DNA of 35,155 bases from Sediminibacterium sp. (GCA_021300455.1 JAJTDP010000019.1:1-35155), one strand, 5' to 3'. Positions 25,038-33,729 are shown, counted from the stretch's first letter. The notes: generated by a model not told the origin, from the letters alone. Program-made: numbers and translations.

Positions 25038-25059
25038 TGATGATTTATGCTAAAATAAC

Positions 25060-25563
25060 ATGAAAAACAGTACTCCATCAGTAGATTCGGCTAGTCTTCA
25101 ACAATCTATCTCCTTAGACGATAAGGATTTAGCCATTTTACGTCTCTTGCAGGATAATGCGAGGATCACTGTAAAAGAAATTGCCGATCAAATTCATTTG
25201 AGCACCACACCGGTGCATGAGCGTATTAAGAGACTAGAGGCGGGTGGGGTGATTAAGCAGTATGCCACTTTAATTGATGGAACCAAAGTGAAAAAGGGGC
25301 TAATGGTTATTTGTTATGTGTCTCTAAATCAGCATAGTAAGCAGTCTGGGGGTCAGTTTATTAAGCTAATAAATGAGCTACCCGATGTGGTGGAATGTTA
25401 TAGTATATCCGGTGAATTTGACTTTATGTTGAAAATTGTGACCGAGGATATGAACAGTTATTACAATTTCCACGTGAACAAATTAAGCCAGGCCGACAAT
25501 ATAAGTCAGGTGCAGAGCGTTTTTATAATGGGTATCGTTAAACAAACCCATCAAATAGTATAA
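25060..25563 (+). CDS. Lrp/AsnC-family transcriptional regulator
   Basis: A 167-aa regulator of the feast/famine family. Residues about 20-70 form the winged helix-turn-helix (DDKDLAILRLLQDNARITVKEIADQIHLSTTPVHERIKRLE). The C-terminal RAM ligand-binding domain (about 75-160) carries GEFDFMLKIV. The first 18 residues are an unstructured extension. Lrp-type proteins bind amino acids and often control neighbouring genes. Being divergent from ahcY, with both promoters inside 116 nt, it is a candidate regulator of ahcY and of itself, perhaps sensing methionine or homocysteine. That link is inference. The next gene begins 13 nt after its stop, so the two likely form one transcript. Confidence 0.9.
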   Translation: MKNSTPSVDSASLQQSISLDDKDLAILRLLQDNARITVKEIADQIHLSTTPVHERIKRLEAGGVIKQYATLIDGTKVKKGLMVICYVSLNQHSKQSGGQFIKLINELPDVVECYSISGEFDFMLKIVTEDMNSYYNFHVNKLSQADNISQVQSVFIMGIVKQTHQIV

Positions 25564-25576
25564 TTATCATCAACTT

Positions 25577-26029
25577 ATGAAACACTTCATTATGAAATAT
25601 AATAAGTATCTAGGTATGGGGGTTTTCCTATTAATGCTAGTGGGCGGTTTTTATTTAATAAAACCAAGTCATGAATCAAGGGCCATTGCCATGAAATATC
25701 CTATTGTTTTAAAGTCAATGAATTTAGTTTCATTAAGTACTTATAATGCAGATACAGCTCAAACCGATAGCACGCCTTTAATAACTGCAAGTGGGTTTAA
25801 ATTAGATAGTTTGAATCCTAAAAAACATAGAGTGATTGCCATTAGCCGTGATTTAAAAGAATTATTTGCTTTCGGAGATAAAGTAGAATTAACCAATGCC
25901 GGAAAGTTTAATGGCATTTGGTTTATTCATGATTTAATGAATAAAAAATACAAAAACAGGATTGATATTTTAATCAATTCAAGCGACCGCCAAATGAGTT
26001 TAGAAAGGGTGGTGATTTCTAAGATTTAA
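25577..26029 (+). CDS. Membrane-anchored 3D-domain-like (double-psi barrel) protein
   Basis: A 150-aa protein with one N-terminal membrane segment (about 11-28), so probably anchored facing the periplasm. The rest (about 55-145) resembles the 3D / RlpA-like double-psi barrel: Y-N-A-D-T-A-Q-T-D, a TASGF segment, VIAISRDL, FGDKVEL, and WFIHDLMNKKYKNRIDILI, where the family's three aspartates would lie. In other bacteria such domains belong to cell-wall lytic transglycosylases (MltA, Rpf-like). Here the domain stands alone, which is common for small Bacteroidota proteins. A second ATG at residue 6 could also be the start. The gene follows the Lrp regulator by 13 nt. The function is not established. 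Confidence 0.68.
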   Translation: MKHFIMKYNKYLGMGVFLLMLVGGFYLIKPSHESRAIAMKYPIVLKSMNLVSLSTYNADTAQTDSTPLITASGFKLDSLNPKKHRVIAISRDLKELFAFGDKVELTNAGKFNGIWFIHDLMNKKYKNRIDILINSSDRQMSLERVVISKI

Positions 26030-26045
26030 TTACTACTTAGTGTTA

Positions 26046-26588
26046 CTAGAAGTTCAAGCGCATGACATAATCGTCCATGTAAAAGCCATTGCCAATATCG
26101 AATTTAAATTCGCGTTCTTTAATGAATCCTTTTTTTAAATAAAAAGTATAAGCGTTATTTAATTTATTCACTTGCAATAATAATGAGTTTGAGCCTGCTG
26201 CCTTGGCCACCTCAATACATTTATTTAATAAGGCCTTCCCAGCTCCAGTACCTTGTGCTTCAGGAAGTACATATAATTTATTGAGTTTATGCGCATTTGA
26301 AATTTCTGATGCATCTGTACTTTTATCTTGTTCGTCTTCGGGGCTTACAGAACAAAAACCCACCGCATCCCATTGCTCGTTTTCTTTTTTTATACTTGCG
26401 ATATAAAACTCGCAACCAGTATTCATTTGTTTTTCTAATGACTCATTACTATACATCCAGTCCAACATGAAATCAATTTGTGCTTGAGATATAATATGAC
26501 CATAAGTACTGGGCCAAGTGCGCTCCGATACAGATCTGATAAAATCTCTGTCGTTTAAGCCAGCGCGGGTTATTTGAATTTCAGTCAT
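26046..26588 (-). CDS. GNAT family N-acetyltransferase
   Basis: A 180-aa acetyltransferase with the GNAT fold. Motif A, which binds the acetyl-CoA pyrophosphate, is KLYVLPEAQGTGAGKALL with QGTGAGKA at 112-119. Motif B follows as NSLLLQVNKLNNAYTFYLKKGFI. The C-terminal strand (FYMDDYVMRLNF) is typical of the RimI-like and diamine-type branch. The acceptor substrate cannot be inferred. It is convergent with the 3D-domain gene (16-nt gap) and lies downstream of valS on the same strand, separated by 79 nt with no visible terminator. Confidence 0.9.
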   Translation of the reverse strand: MTEIQITRAGLNDRDFIRSVSERTWPSTYGHIISQAQIDFMLDWMYSNESLEKQMNTGCEFYIASIKKENEQWDAVGFCSVSPEDEQDKSTDASEISNAHKLNKLYVLPEAQGTGAGKALLNKCIEVAKAAGSNSLLLQVNKLNNAYTFYLKKGFIKEREFKFDIGNGFYMDDYVMRLNF

Positions 26589-26667
26589 TGAATTATACTG
26601 TTGTAATAAGTTATATTTAAGTTTATAATTACTGTTAAATAAACATATTCATTTAACTAAAAAAATC

Positions 26668-29280
26668 TTATCCTAACTGTGCTAAACTTTCTTCAATAGT
26701 TTGAATTCTCGCTAAAGCATCGGCCTTCTTTTTTTGTTCAATAGCTAAAACTTCTGGCTTTGCATTTTGCACAAACTTTTCATTAAGTAATTTCTTATCT
26801 ACACTTTGTAAAAAGCCTTGTTGATGGGCTAGGTCCTTTAATAAGTTTTCTTTTAAGCTGGCAGTATCAATGGCTTGGTTAGCAACTATGTAAAATTTAT
26901 CTTTTTCTAAAGCCACTACAATGGAGGCAGCAACTGTACTTGATGTATAAGCAATACTAGAGGCGTTAATTTGCTTGGCTAATATATTTTGAATGCTTTG
27001 ATAAGGCGCATTGGTGGCAGTTTGAATATGTAATTCAATGGCATCCTTAGGCTTTATTTGATTTTTATTACGCGCATCGCGTAAAGTAGAAATTACATTT
27101 TGTAATAATGCCCCTGCATTTAAAACTTTCTTATTCACACTTGTATTAGGAGTATGTAGTTTCACGCATAAGTCCTCAGACTGTGTTTTAAGGGTATGGT
27201 GTATCTCTTCTGTAATAAATGGCATGAAGGGATGTAGTAATTGTAATAATGCATCATAAAACTCCACTGTTTTTTCATACACTTCAGCATGTATAGGTTG
27301 TTCAAAGCCTGGCTTGATCCATTCTAAATACCAGCTACAAAAATCATCCCATATTAAACTATAAATAGCTTTTAAGGCTTCACTTAATCGGAAGGTTTTT
27401 AGCATTTCATCTACTTCAATTTGTGTAGTATTTAATTTTGCTTCAAACCAATCCATAGCAAACTTTGCATCTTCCGCAATTTCACTTGTATTGTTTTGAC
27501 GAGCTTCCCACATCTTCAATAACTTAGTGGCATTCCATAATTTATTATTGAAATTTCTTCCTTGCTCCAAAGTCGATTCATCAAATAGTAAGTCGTTACC
27601 TGCAGGAGAGGCAATCATAATACCAAAACGAACGGCGTCAGCACCATATTGGTCAATGAGTCCTAATAGGTCAGGAGAGTTTCCTAAACTCTTACTCATT
27701 TTTCTTCCTTGCTTATCACGCACAATACCTGTGAAGTAAACATCTTTAAATGGAATCTTACCCATATACTCTTCTCCAGCCATAATCATTCTAGCTACCC
27801 AGAAGAAAATAATTTCAGGTGCAGTTACCAGTGTGCTAGTAGGATAGTAATAATTAACTTCTGCATTACCAGGGTTAGATAAACCCTTGAATACCTCAAA
27901 AGGCCATAACCAACTACTAAACCAAGTATCTAAACAATCGGCGTCCTGTGTTAATTTTTTTCCTTTGGTTTCTGGATGATTCGTATTTACTTCTACTTCA
28001 TTATGTGCTACATAAAAATTACCTTCTTCATCATACCAAGCGGGTATGCGGTGTCCCCACCATAATTGTCTACTAATACACCAGTCCTTAATGCCTTCCA
28101 TCCAATGGCGGTATAAGTTTTTAAATTTAGCAGGATGAAAACTAATTTCATCAGACATCACCGCCTCTAGTGCAGGGGCTGCTAATTTTTTCATATCCAC
28201 CCACCACTGTAAACTTAATCTTGGTTCCACAATGGCGTCGGTTCTTTCACTAAATCCTACTTGATGTGTGTAGTCTTCAATTTTTACTAAATTTCCTGCA
28301 GCTTCTAAATCCTTGGTAATAATTTTTCTTACCTCAATTCTATCTTGTCCAATATACATACCCGCTGCTTCAGATAAAGTACCATCGTCGTTCATGGTAT
28401 CAATCACTTCTAAATTATATTTCTGTCCTAAAACAAAATCGTTCATGTCATGAGCAGGTGTTACTTTCAATGCACCCGTTCCAAATTCTATTTCTACATA
28501 ATCATCTGCAATAATGGGTATGCGTCTGTTAATTAAAGGCACAAAAGCAAACTTACCTACTAAGTTTTTATAGCGATCGTCTTTAGGGTGTACACAAATA
28601 GCAGAGTCGCCTAAAATAGTTTCAGGACGCACAGTGGCAATAGTAATATACTCTTCACCAGGAACATCTAATTTATAACGCAGGTGATAAATTTTACCAG
28701 CTACTTCTTTATGTATTACTTCTTCATCACTTAAAGCAGTTTTAGCGCGCACATCCCAGTTAATCATTCTCTTGCCGCGATAAATTTTTCCTTTCTTATA
28801 TAAATCAACAAATACTTTAATAACCGATTCGTAATAATCAGGGTCCATGGTAAAAGAAGTACGCTCCCAATCTAAACTGCAACCCATCTTTCTTAACTGT
28901 TGCAAAATAATGCCACCGTATTTTTCTTTCCATTCCCAAGCATAGCCTAAAAATTCATCTCTTGTTAAAGAAGATTTTGCAATGCCTCTTTCTCTTAACA
29001 TAGCAACCACCTTTGCTTCAGTGGCAATAGATGCGTGGTCGGTGCCAGGCACCCAACAAGGATTATACCCTTGCATACGCGCACGACGCACTAATATATC
29101 TTGAATAGTATTATTCAAACAATGCCCCATATGTAACACCCCGGTAACATTGGGTGGAGGTATAACAACGGTATAGGCTTTTTTATCGTTGGGGGTACTA
29201 TGAAAATAACCACTGTCTACCCAATGCTTGTACCACTTCAATTCTACTTCACCCGGTATGTAATTTTTACTCAATTCCAT
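26668..29280 (-). CDS. valS: Valyl-tRNA synthetase
   Basis: Charges tRNA-Val. The 870-aa protein is full length for the class I enzyme. The HIGH-type motif is HMGH at residues 50-53 (PPPNVTGVLHMGH) and KMSKS is at 527-531 (GRKMSKSLGN). The CP1 editing domain lies between them with TVRPETILGD and the GTGALKVTPAHD segment. The anticodon-binding domain and the C-terminal coiled-coil arm (about 805-870) are intact. PPPNVTG and WCISRQLWWGHRIPAWY separate it from isoleucyl- and leucyl-tRNA synthetases. The ATG at 29280 is well placed, with a TATTTTTG box 29 nt upstream. Confidence 0.97.
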   Translation of the reverse strand: MELSKNYIPGEVELKWYKHWVDSGYFHSTPNDKKAYTVVIPPPNVTGVLHMGHCLNNTIQDILVRRARMQGYNPCWVPGTDHASIATEAKVVAMLRERGIAKSSLTRDEFLGYAWEWKEKYGGIILQQLRKMGCSLDWERTSFTMDPDYYESVIKVFVDLYKKGKIYRGKRMINWDVRAKTALSDEEVIHKEVAGKIYHLRYKLDVPGEEYITIATVRPETILGDSAICVHPKDDRYKNLVGKFAFVPLINRRIPIIADDYVEIEFGTGALKVTPAHDMNDFVLGQKYNLEVIDTMNDDGTLSEAAGMYIGQDRIEVRKIITKDLEAAGNLVKIEDYTHQVGFSERTDAIVEPRLSLQWWVDMKKLAAPALEAVMSDEISFHPAKFKNLYRHWMEGIKDWCISRQLWWGHRIPAWYDEEGNFYVAHNEVEVNTNHPETKGKKLTQDADCLDTWFSSWLWPFEVFKGLSNPGNAEVNYYYPTSTLVTAPEIIFFWVARMIMAGEEYMGKIPFKDVYFTGIVRDKQGRKMSKSLGNSPDLLGLIDQYGADAVRFGIMIASPAGNDLLFDESTLEQGRNFNNKLWNATKLLKMWEARQNNTSEIAEDAKFAMDWFEAKLNTTQIEVDEMLKTFRLSEALKAIYSLIWDDFCSWYLEWIKPGFEQPIHAEVYEKTVEFYDALLQLLHPFMPFITEEIHHTLKTQSEDLCVKLHTPNTSVNKKVLNAGALLQNVISTLRDARNKNQIKPKDAIELHIQTATNAPYQSIQNILAKQINASSIAYTSSTVAASIVVALEKDKFYIVANQAIDTASLKENLLKDLAHQQGFLQSVDKKLLNEKFVQNAKPEVLAIEQKKKADALARIQTIEESLAQLG

Positions 29281-29308
29281 GCTTTGCGTCTTTTCCTATA
29301 TTAAGCCA

Positions 29309-29316
29309 CAAAAATA
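29309..29316 (-). promoter_or_regulatory. -7 box of valS
   Basis: On the minus strand TATTTTTG matches TAnnTTTG and lies 28 nt before the valS ATG. An ATTG 15 nt upstream is a possible but short-spaced -33 element. No T-box or other leader structure fits in the 87-nt gap. Confidence 0.45.
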
Positions 29317-29367
29317 AGGAAAAGCGACAAGCAATAAGTTGCTAAAAAATACGAACTTAGCCACCTC

Positions 29368-29967
29368 ATGGAATTTGCAGTTGTAGATATTGAAACCACA
29401 GGCAGTACCCCTCAATCGGCAGGGATTACTGAAATTGCTATTGTGATACATAATGGGGTGGAAGTGACGGGTAAATATGTGACTTTAATTAACCCTAGAC
29501 ATAAAATACCTCCCTTTATTGTAAATATGACGGGGATTAGCGATGAGATGGTGGCAGCTGCTCCTTTGTTTGAAGATGTTGCCCCTCAGATATATAATTT
29601 ATTAAATGGCCGTGTGTTTGTAGCCCATAATGTTAGCTTCGATTATTCCTTTGTGCATTATTTATTAGGTAGATCGGGTTTTCAATGGTCGGCTCCTAAA
29701 TTATGTACCATTAAATTAAGTCGCAGGGTATTTCCTGGTTTAGAAAAATATGGACTAGGTTCATTGACCCGTGATTTAGGAATTAGAATAGAAGGAAGAC
29801 ACCGTGCTTGGGGAGATGCTGCAGCAACAGCTCAGGTGTTGACTATGGCGATTGAAAAAGAAGGTATGCAACCTATTCATAATTTACTTGCAAAAAAAGA
29901 AGCAAGGAAGAAGAAAGTTATACCTCCAGGCGAAATGCCTAATGATAGGTCGGACGCGGAAGACTAG
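29368..29967 (+). CDS. DnaQ-like 3'-5' exonuclease
   Basis: A 199-aa DEDDh-family exonuclease. Catalytic acids are Asp7 and Glu9 in VVDIETTG, Asp92 in AHNVSFDYSF, and His145 with Asp150 in HRAWGDAAAT. All five hallmark residues are present. The catalytic domain takes up residues 1-165, followed by a charged tail (ARKKKVIPPGEMPNDRSDAED). It resembles the epsilon proofreading domain, but the same domain also occurs in stand-alone exonucleases and GIY-YIG fusions in Bacteroidota, so I do not call it dnaQ. It is divergent from valS and convergent with purB (12-nt gap). Confidence 0.9.
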   Translation: MEFAVVDIETTGSTPQSAGITEIAIVIHNGVEVTGKYVTLINPRHKIPPFIVNMTGISDEMVAAAPLFEDVAPQIYNLLNGRVFVAHNVSFDYSFVHYLLGRSGFQWSAPKLCTIKLSRRVFPGLEKYGLGSLTRDLGIRIEGRHRAWGDAAATAQVLTMAIEKEGMQPIHNLLAKKEARKKKVIPPGEMPNDRSDAED

Positions 29968-29979
29968 TCTTTTTGATTT

Positions 29980-31320
29980 TTAATAGTCTGCAGTTACCCC
30001 TGTATAATTATGCGGAGTGATGGCTTTCAATTCTTTTTTAACAGCTGCTGTTACTTTTAAGCCATCGATAAATTTATGCATCAGTTTTTTATCAATCTTA
30101 TTTTTACCTCTTGTTAAATCTTTTAAAGCCTCGTAAGGGTTAGGATATTTTTCGCGGCGGAAAATAGTTTGAATGGCTTCTGCCACTACTGCCCAATTGT
30201 TTTCTAAATCGGCCTGCATTTTTTCTTCATTCAAAATTAATTTACCCAAACCTTTTTCTAAAGAGTTTAAAGCAATGGTAATATGTCCTACCGGTACACC
30301 AATATTTCTTAACACAGTAGAATCGGTTAAGTCGCGTTGAAGTCGACTAATAGGAAGCTTGGCAGCTAAGTGTTCTAGTATCGCATTCGCCATTCCTAAA
30401 TTACCTTCAGCATTTTCAAAATCGATAGGGTTCACCTTATGCGGCATAGCGCTAGAGCCTACTTCGCCTTTTTTAGTTTGTTGTTTGAAATAATCCATAG
30501 AGATATAAGTCCAGATATCGCGGCTTAAATCAATTAAGATATTATTTAAACGCTTCAACGTATCGCACTGTGCTGCGAAATGATCGTAGTGTTCAATTTG
30601 TGTAGTGAACTGCATTCTTTGTAAACCTAATACATCGTCTACGAATTCATTACCTAGGCTTACCCAATTCTTTTTTGGAAATGCAATATGGTGCGCGTTA
30701 AAATTTCCTGTAGCACCTCCAAATTTAGCAGCATAAGGAATGGCTGTAAATAATTCAACTTGATGGTGTAGTCTTTCTACAAAAACCATTACTTCTTTAC
30801 CTAAGGTAGTAGGAGAGGCTGCTTGACCATGTGTGCGCGCTAGTAAAGAAACCTTCTTCCACTTTTTAGCTAACTGATATAAATTATTTTGCAAATTAAT
30901 ATAAGAAGGCAACACTGTATTTTCCATCGCCTCTTTCCAACTAAGTGGAATGGCGGTATTGTTAATGTCTTGAGAAGTTAAACCAAAATGAATCCACTCT
31001 TTTAATTCAGTCGCCTTGTTTTTATCTAGTACTTCTTTCAAAAAATATTCCACTGCTTTTACATCGTGGTTGGTAGTAGCTTCAATGGTTTTTATTTTTT
31101 CGGCGTCTGCTTCGCTAAAGTTTTTAACTACCTCTAATAAGGCTTTTCTTAAAGCAGGCGATACTTTAAAGAATTTCTTATCTGCAAGAAATAAGAAATA
31201 ATGTACTTCCACTAAAACGCGGTACTTGATAAGGCCAAATTCAGAAAAATAGGAGCTTAGAGCGGCAGTTTGCTTTTGGTAACGACCGTCAACGGGAGAG
31301 ATAGCTGTAAGTTTCGACAT
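29980..31320 (-). CDS. purB: Adenylosuccinate lyase
   Basis: PurB eliminates fumarate from SAICAR and from adenylosuccinate in purine synthesis. The 446-aa protein has the fumarase/aspartase-superfamily signature SSAMPHKVNPIDFENAEGN containing the mobile catalytic loop. It also has the TSQDINNTAI and ARTHGQAASPTTLGKE motifs with the catalytic histidine, and the N-terminal SPVDGRY start typical of the PurB branch common in Bacteroidota and gamma-proteobacteria. The ATG at 31320 begins MSKLTAISPVDGRY as expected. It is divergent from mqnA. purE is about 15 kb away, so the purine genes are scattered. Confidence 0.97.
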   Translation of the reverse strand: MSKLTAISPVDGRYQKQTAALSSYFSEFGLIKYRVLVEVHYFLFLADKKFFKVSPALRKALLEVVKNFSEADAEKIKTIEATTNHDVKAVEYFLKEVLDKNKATELKEWIHFGLTSQDINNTAIPLSWKEAMENTVLPSYINLQNNLYQLAKKWKKVSLLARTHGQAASPTTLGKEVMVFVERLHHQVELFTAIPYAAKFGGATGNFNAHHIAFPKKNWVSLGNEFVDDVLGLQRMQFTTQIEHYDHFAAQCDTLKRLNNILIDLSRDIWTYISMDYFKQQTKKGEVGSSAMPHKVNPIDFENAEGNLGMANAILEHLAAKLPISRLQRDLTDSTVLRNIGVPVGHITIALNSLEKGLGKLILNEEKMQADLENNWAVVAEAIQTIFRREKYPNPYEALKDLTRGKNKIDKKLMHKFIDGLKVTAAVKKELKAITPHNYTGVTADY

Positions 31321-31375
31321 TGGCTGATAATTTAAACAAGTAGTTAGATTCTTAGAAAAAAGGTTTTTCTTTGTG

Positions 31376-31383
31376 CAAAGTTA
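31376..31383 (-). promoter_or_regulatory. Possible -7 box of purB
   Basis: On the minus strand TAACTTTG matches TAnnTTTG and lies 55 nt before the purB ATG. The -33 element is not convincing (TTTG at 11 nt is too close). The box ends just before the mqnA TTG start codon at 31390, so purB promoter elements would overlap mqnA coding sequence. Confidence 0.35.
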
Positions 31384-31389
31384 ATTCAA

Positions 31390-32130
31390 TTGGACAAAAA
31401 ATGGCGCATAGGCGCGGTAAGTTATTTAAATACCCGCCCATTATTACTTGGAATGGAGCAAAGTCCTTTTTGTGACAGCATTGATTTAGTGAAGTCTTAC
31501 CCTGCTCAAATAGCCCAAGATTTATTAGATGGTATCATTGACATAGGCCTTATCCCTGTGGCCATTATGCCTCTATTATCCAACCCGCAGATTGTTTCAA
31601 AATATGTGATTGGTACAGTGGGGGAAGTAGCTTCAGTGGCTTTATTTAGCCAAGTGCCCATGGATCAAATTAAAAAGGTGTATTTAGACTATCAAAGCAG
31701 AACCTCGGTTCAATTAGCCAAGCTTTTACTTAGAAAGTATTGGAATAAAGAGGTGGAGTTTTTAATAGCCACCGAAGGATATATAAATGAAATTTCAGGC
31801 ACCACTGCTGGGGTAATAATTGGAGACCGCGCCTTGACTAGTTTAAGCAGTTTTGAGCATATTTATGACCTAGGTTTAGCTTGGAAGCAACACACAGGAC
31901 TTCCCTTTGTTTTTGCTGCCTGGGTGGCCAATAAACCTATTCCCTCAGAATTTATAGAGGCATTTGATGCAGCCAATGGATATGGCTTGAAGCATTTGGA
32001 TGAAGTAATTGCTTTAATACCTGCAACTGAGCAAGTGTATGATTTGCATAAGTATTATACTGAAAATATTAGCTATGAACTTACGCCTGAGAAGAGGGCG
32101 GGGTTGAAACTATTTTTAGAAGCGATTTAG
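31390..32130 (+). CDS. mqnA: Chorismate dehydratase MqnA (futalosine menaquinone pathway)
   Basis: MqnA converts chorismate to 3-[(1-carboxyvinyl)oxy]benzoate, the first step of the futalosine route to menaquinone. The 246-aa protein has the family start RIGAVSYLNTRPLL, the LLDGIIDIGLIPVAIMP segment and DYQSRTSVQLAKLLLRKYW, on a periplasmic-binding-protein fold. The start is TTG at 31390: there is no in-frame ATG upstream before a TAG at 31345, and the conserved RIGAVSYLN lies only six residues in, so the alternative start is well supported. mqnB, mqnC and mqnD are not in the window, but the UbiD-like gene at 16904 may act in the same pathway. Confidence 0.92.
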   Translation: MDKKWRIGAVSYLNTRPLLLGMEQSPFCDSIDLVKSYPAQIAQDLLDGIIDIGLIPVAIMPLLSNPQIVSKYVIGTVGEVASVALFSQVPMDQIKKVYLDYQSRTSVQLAKLLLRKYWNKEVEFLIATEGYINEISGTTAGVIIGDRALTSLSSFEHIYDLGLAWKQHTGLPFVFAAWVANKPIPSEFIEAFDAANGYGLKHLDEVIALIPATEQVYDLHKYYTENISYELTPEKRAGLKLFLEAI

Positions 32131-32176
32131 GGATTCCTATCTTCTTCAATACACTATTCCCGATTTACAAACAAGA

Positions 32177-33700
32177 TTAGCTTTTTCTTTTTAAGAAGCC
32201 AGGGATTTTATTTTTTATAAGATCGTTGAAGAAATTTAAAATTTCTGGAGCAGGGTTTATCCAATAGGCTAAACCATAAAAAGTAATACCAAAAGCAAAG
32301 GACTGAATAAGAATATTCAATGCAAAGTTATTTGCAGTGGGTATCATATGTATTAAAAGCATTAATGCAATGCTGGATAATAAAAATAAACCGTGTCTCC
32401 AGGTGTAGGGTTGTAAATCAAATTTCTTATATAAAAATCCAAAGCGAATGCTATTATATAAAGTTAGCGCTATTAAGTTCGAAAAGGCTAGTCCGTCAAG
32501 TCCATAACTATTAATTAAAAAAATGTTCAAGGGGATTGAAAGAATAATATAGAATAGGTTGGTATAAAAATCGAATTTCCAGAAATTAGAAGTGCCAATA
32601 ATTTGACTATTTACGCCAGTGCCTAAATCAATTAATTTAGCTAAGCCTAGAATAAAAATAAGTTTGGGCAATTCGTCATAGCCGCCTCCGTATTTATTAC
32701 TAATAAAATTTAAAAAAGCAACCAGGTTATCAATGTTTAACCAGATGAGTCCAAATAACAAAAGGCCAATGGCTAGTAGATTAGATACACTTTTATGGTA
32801 AATGTTTTTGATATTGGCCATGTCTTTATTTTTCCATGACTCTGCTAAAATAGGAATGGTAATGGAGTTTAAGCTACGCTGAGGAATTTCTAATATAGCA
32901 GAAACGTAAGTGGCAATAGCGAAAATGGCTGTATCGCTTAAGCCTTTTAGACCAAATATTAAAACGGTGTCACTTGTTTTGGCTAATAAATTAAAAAACT
33001 GGCCAGCGAAAACAAATAGTGCGAAATTAATCATCCTTCCTTTTAATCTTCTAGTAACACTGCTTATTTTAAAATTCCTAAGTGAAAATTCTTTGGTTTG
33101 AATTAGAGTATATAAAAGAATTAAAGTAGGGATTAAATAGATGCCACTAAATAGCATTATAAAAACGGGAAAACTTATAAATTTAAAACCAAATGCTAAA
33201 ATAAGAATTGTAGTTAAAATTCTAATAAGTGTTTCTTTAAGAAAACTAGTAAGAACTCCTTTTCTTAAACCCCAGGCAAAACCTTCTAGCCATATAAACA
33301 TTAGAATAAAAAAAGTATACGGGTAAACGTAATTAAAATAAACAGCTAAGTCGGGCGATTTTCCTAATTTTCTGACAATAAAATCTTGCTGTTGCCATCC
33401 TATTAGTAATAGCAAACCAAACCCAATTAAATTCACCATTAAGGTAATAAAAGGGAGATCGTTTTTTTTAGGACTTAAATACTGATTGTAAAAGGGGTAA
33501 AATTTATAAACAACGGGAAGTGTACCTAAAGTGCAAAATACAGATAGGGTAGCTCCAATATCAATCATAGCTCTTACAAGACCCTGGTCCGATTTTGAAA
33601 AGAAATAAGGGAAAAGCACCAATAAATTAAAGGCGCCAATTACAAAGCCAATCATTATAAATAATGATGATTTCATGCCTTGTTTTTGAATGATTCCCAT
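32177..33700 (-). CDS. Wzx-like polysaccharide flippase (MOP superfamily)
   Basis: A 507-aa integral membrane protein with about 12-14 hydrophobic segments spread over its length and the MATE/Wzx layout. The first segment carries GMKSSLFIMIGFVIGAFNLLVLFPYFFS, with repeated IxxFxxxxxL cores after it and a positively charged tail (KNKIPGFLKRKS). Such proteins move lipid-linked oligosaccharide units across the inner membrane for capsule, O-antigen or exopolysaccharide assembly. Two glycosyltransferase genes lie directly upstream on the same strand, which supports this role. The 29-nt gap to the upstream GT2 gene contains a -7-like box. The exact substrate is unknown. Confidence 0.85.
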   Translation of the reverse strand: MGIIQKQGMKSSLFIMIGFVIGAFNLLVLFPYFFSKSDQGLVRAMIDIGATLSVFCTLGTLPVVYKFYPFYNQYLSPKKNDLPFITLMVNLIGFGLLLLIGWQQQDFIVRKLGKSPDLAVYFNYVYPYTFFILMFIWLEGFAWGLRKGVLTSFLKETLIRILTTILILAFGFKFISFPVFIMLFSGIYLIPTLILLYTLIQTKEFSLRNFKISSVTRRLKGRMINFALFVFAGQFFNLLAKTSDTVLIFGLKGLSDTAIFAIATYVSAILEIPQRSLNSITIPILAESWKNKDMANIKNIYHKSVSNLLAIGLLLFGLIWLNIDNLVAFLNFISNKYGGGYDELPKLIFILGLAKLIDLGTGVNSQIIGTSNFWKFDFYTNLFYIILSIPLNIFLINSYGLDGLAFSNLIALTLYNSIRFGFLYKKFDLQPYTWRHGLFLLSSIALMLLIHMIPTANNFALNILIQSFAFGITFYGLAYWINPAPEILNFFNDLIKNKIPGFLKRKS

Positions 33701-33704
33701 ATTA

Positions 33705-33712
33705 CAAATATA
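33705..33712 (-). promoter_or_regulatory. Possible internal -7 box just before the flippase gene
   Basis: On the minus strand TATATTTG matches TAnnTTTG and ends 4 nt before the ATG at 33700. If used, transcription would begin at or within the start codon, giving a leaderless message. It may instead be chance in AT-rich DNA. Confidence 0.3.
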
Positions 33713-33729
33713 TTGAAATATGCCTTTGC

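Noticed and set aside
24944-25059. SAH or SAM riboswitch in front of ahcY
   Set aside because: The transcribed leader would be under 20 nt, far too short for any known SAH or SAM riboswitch.
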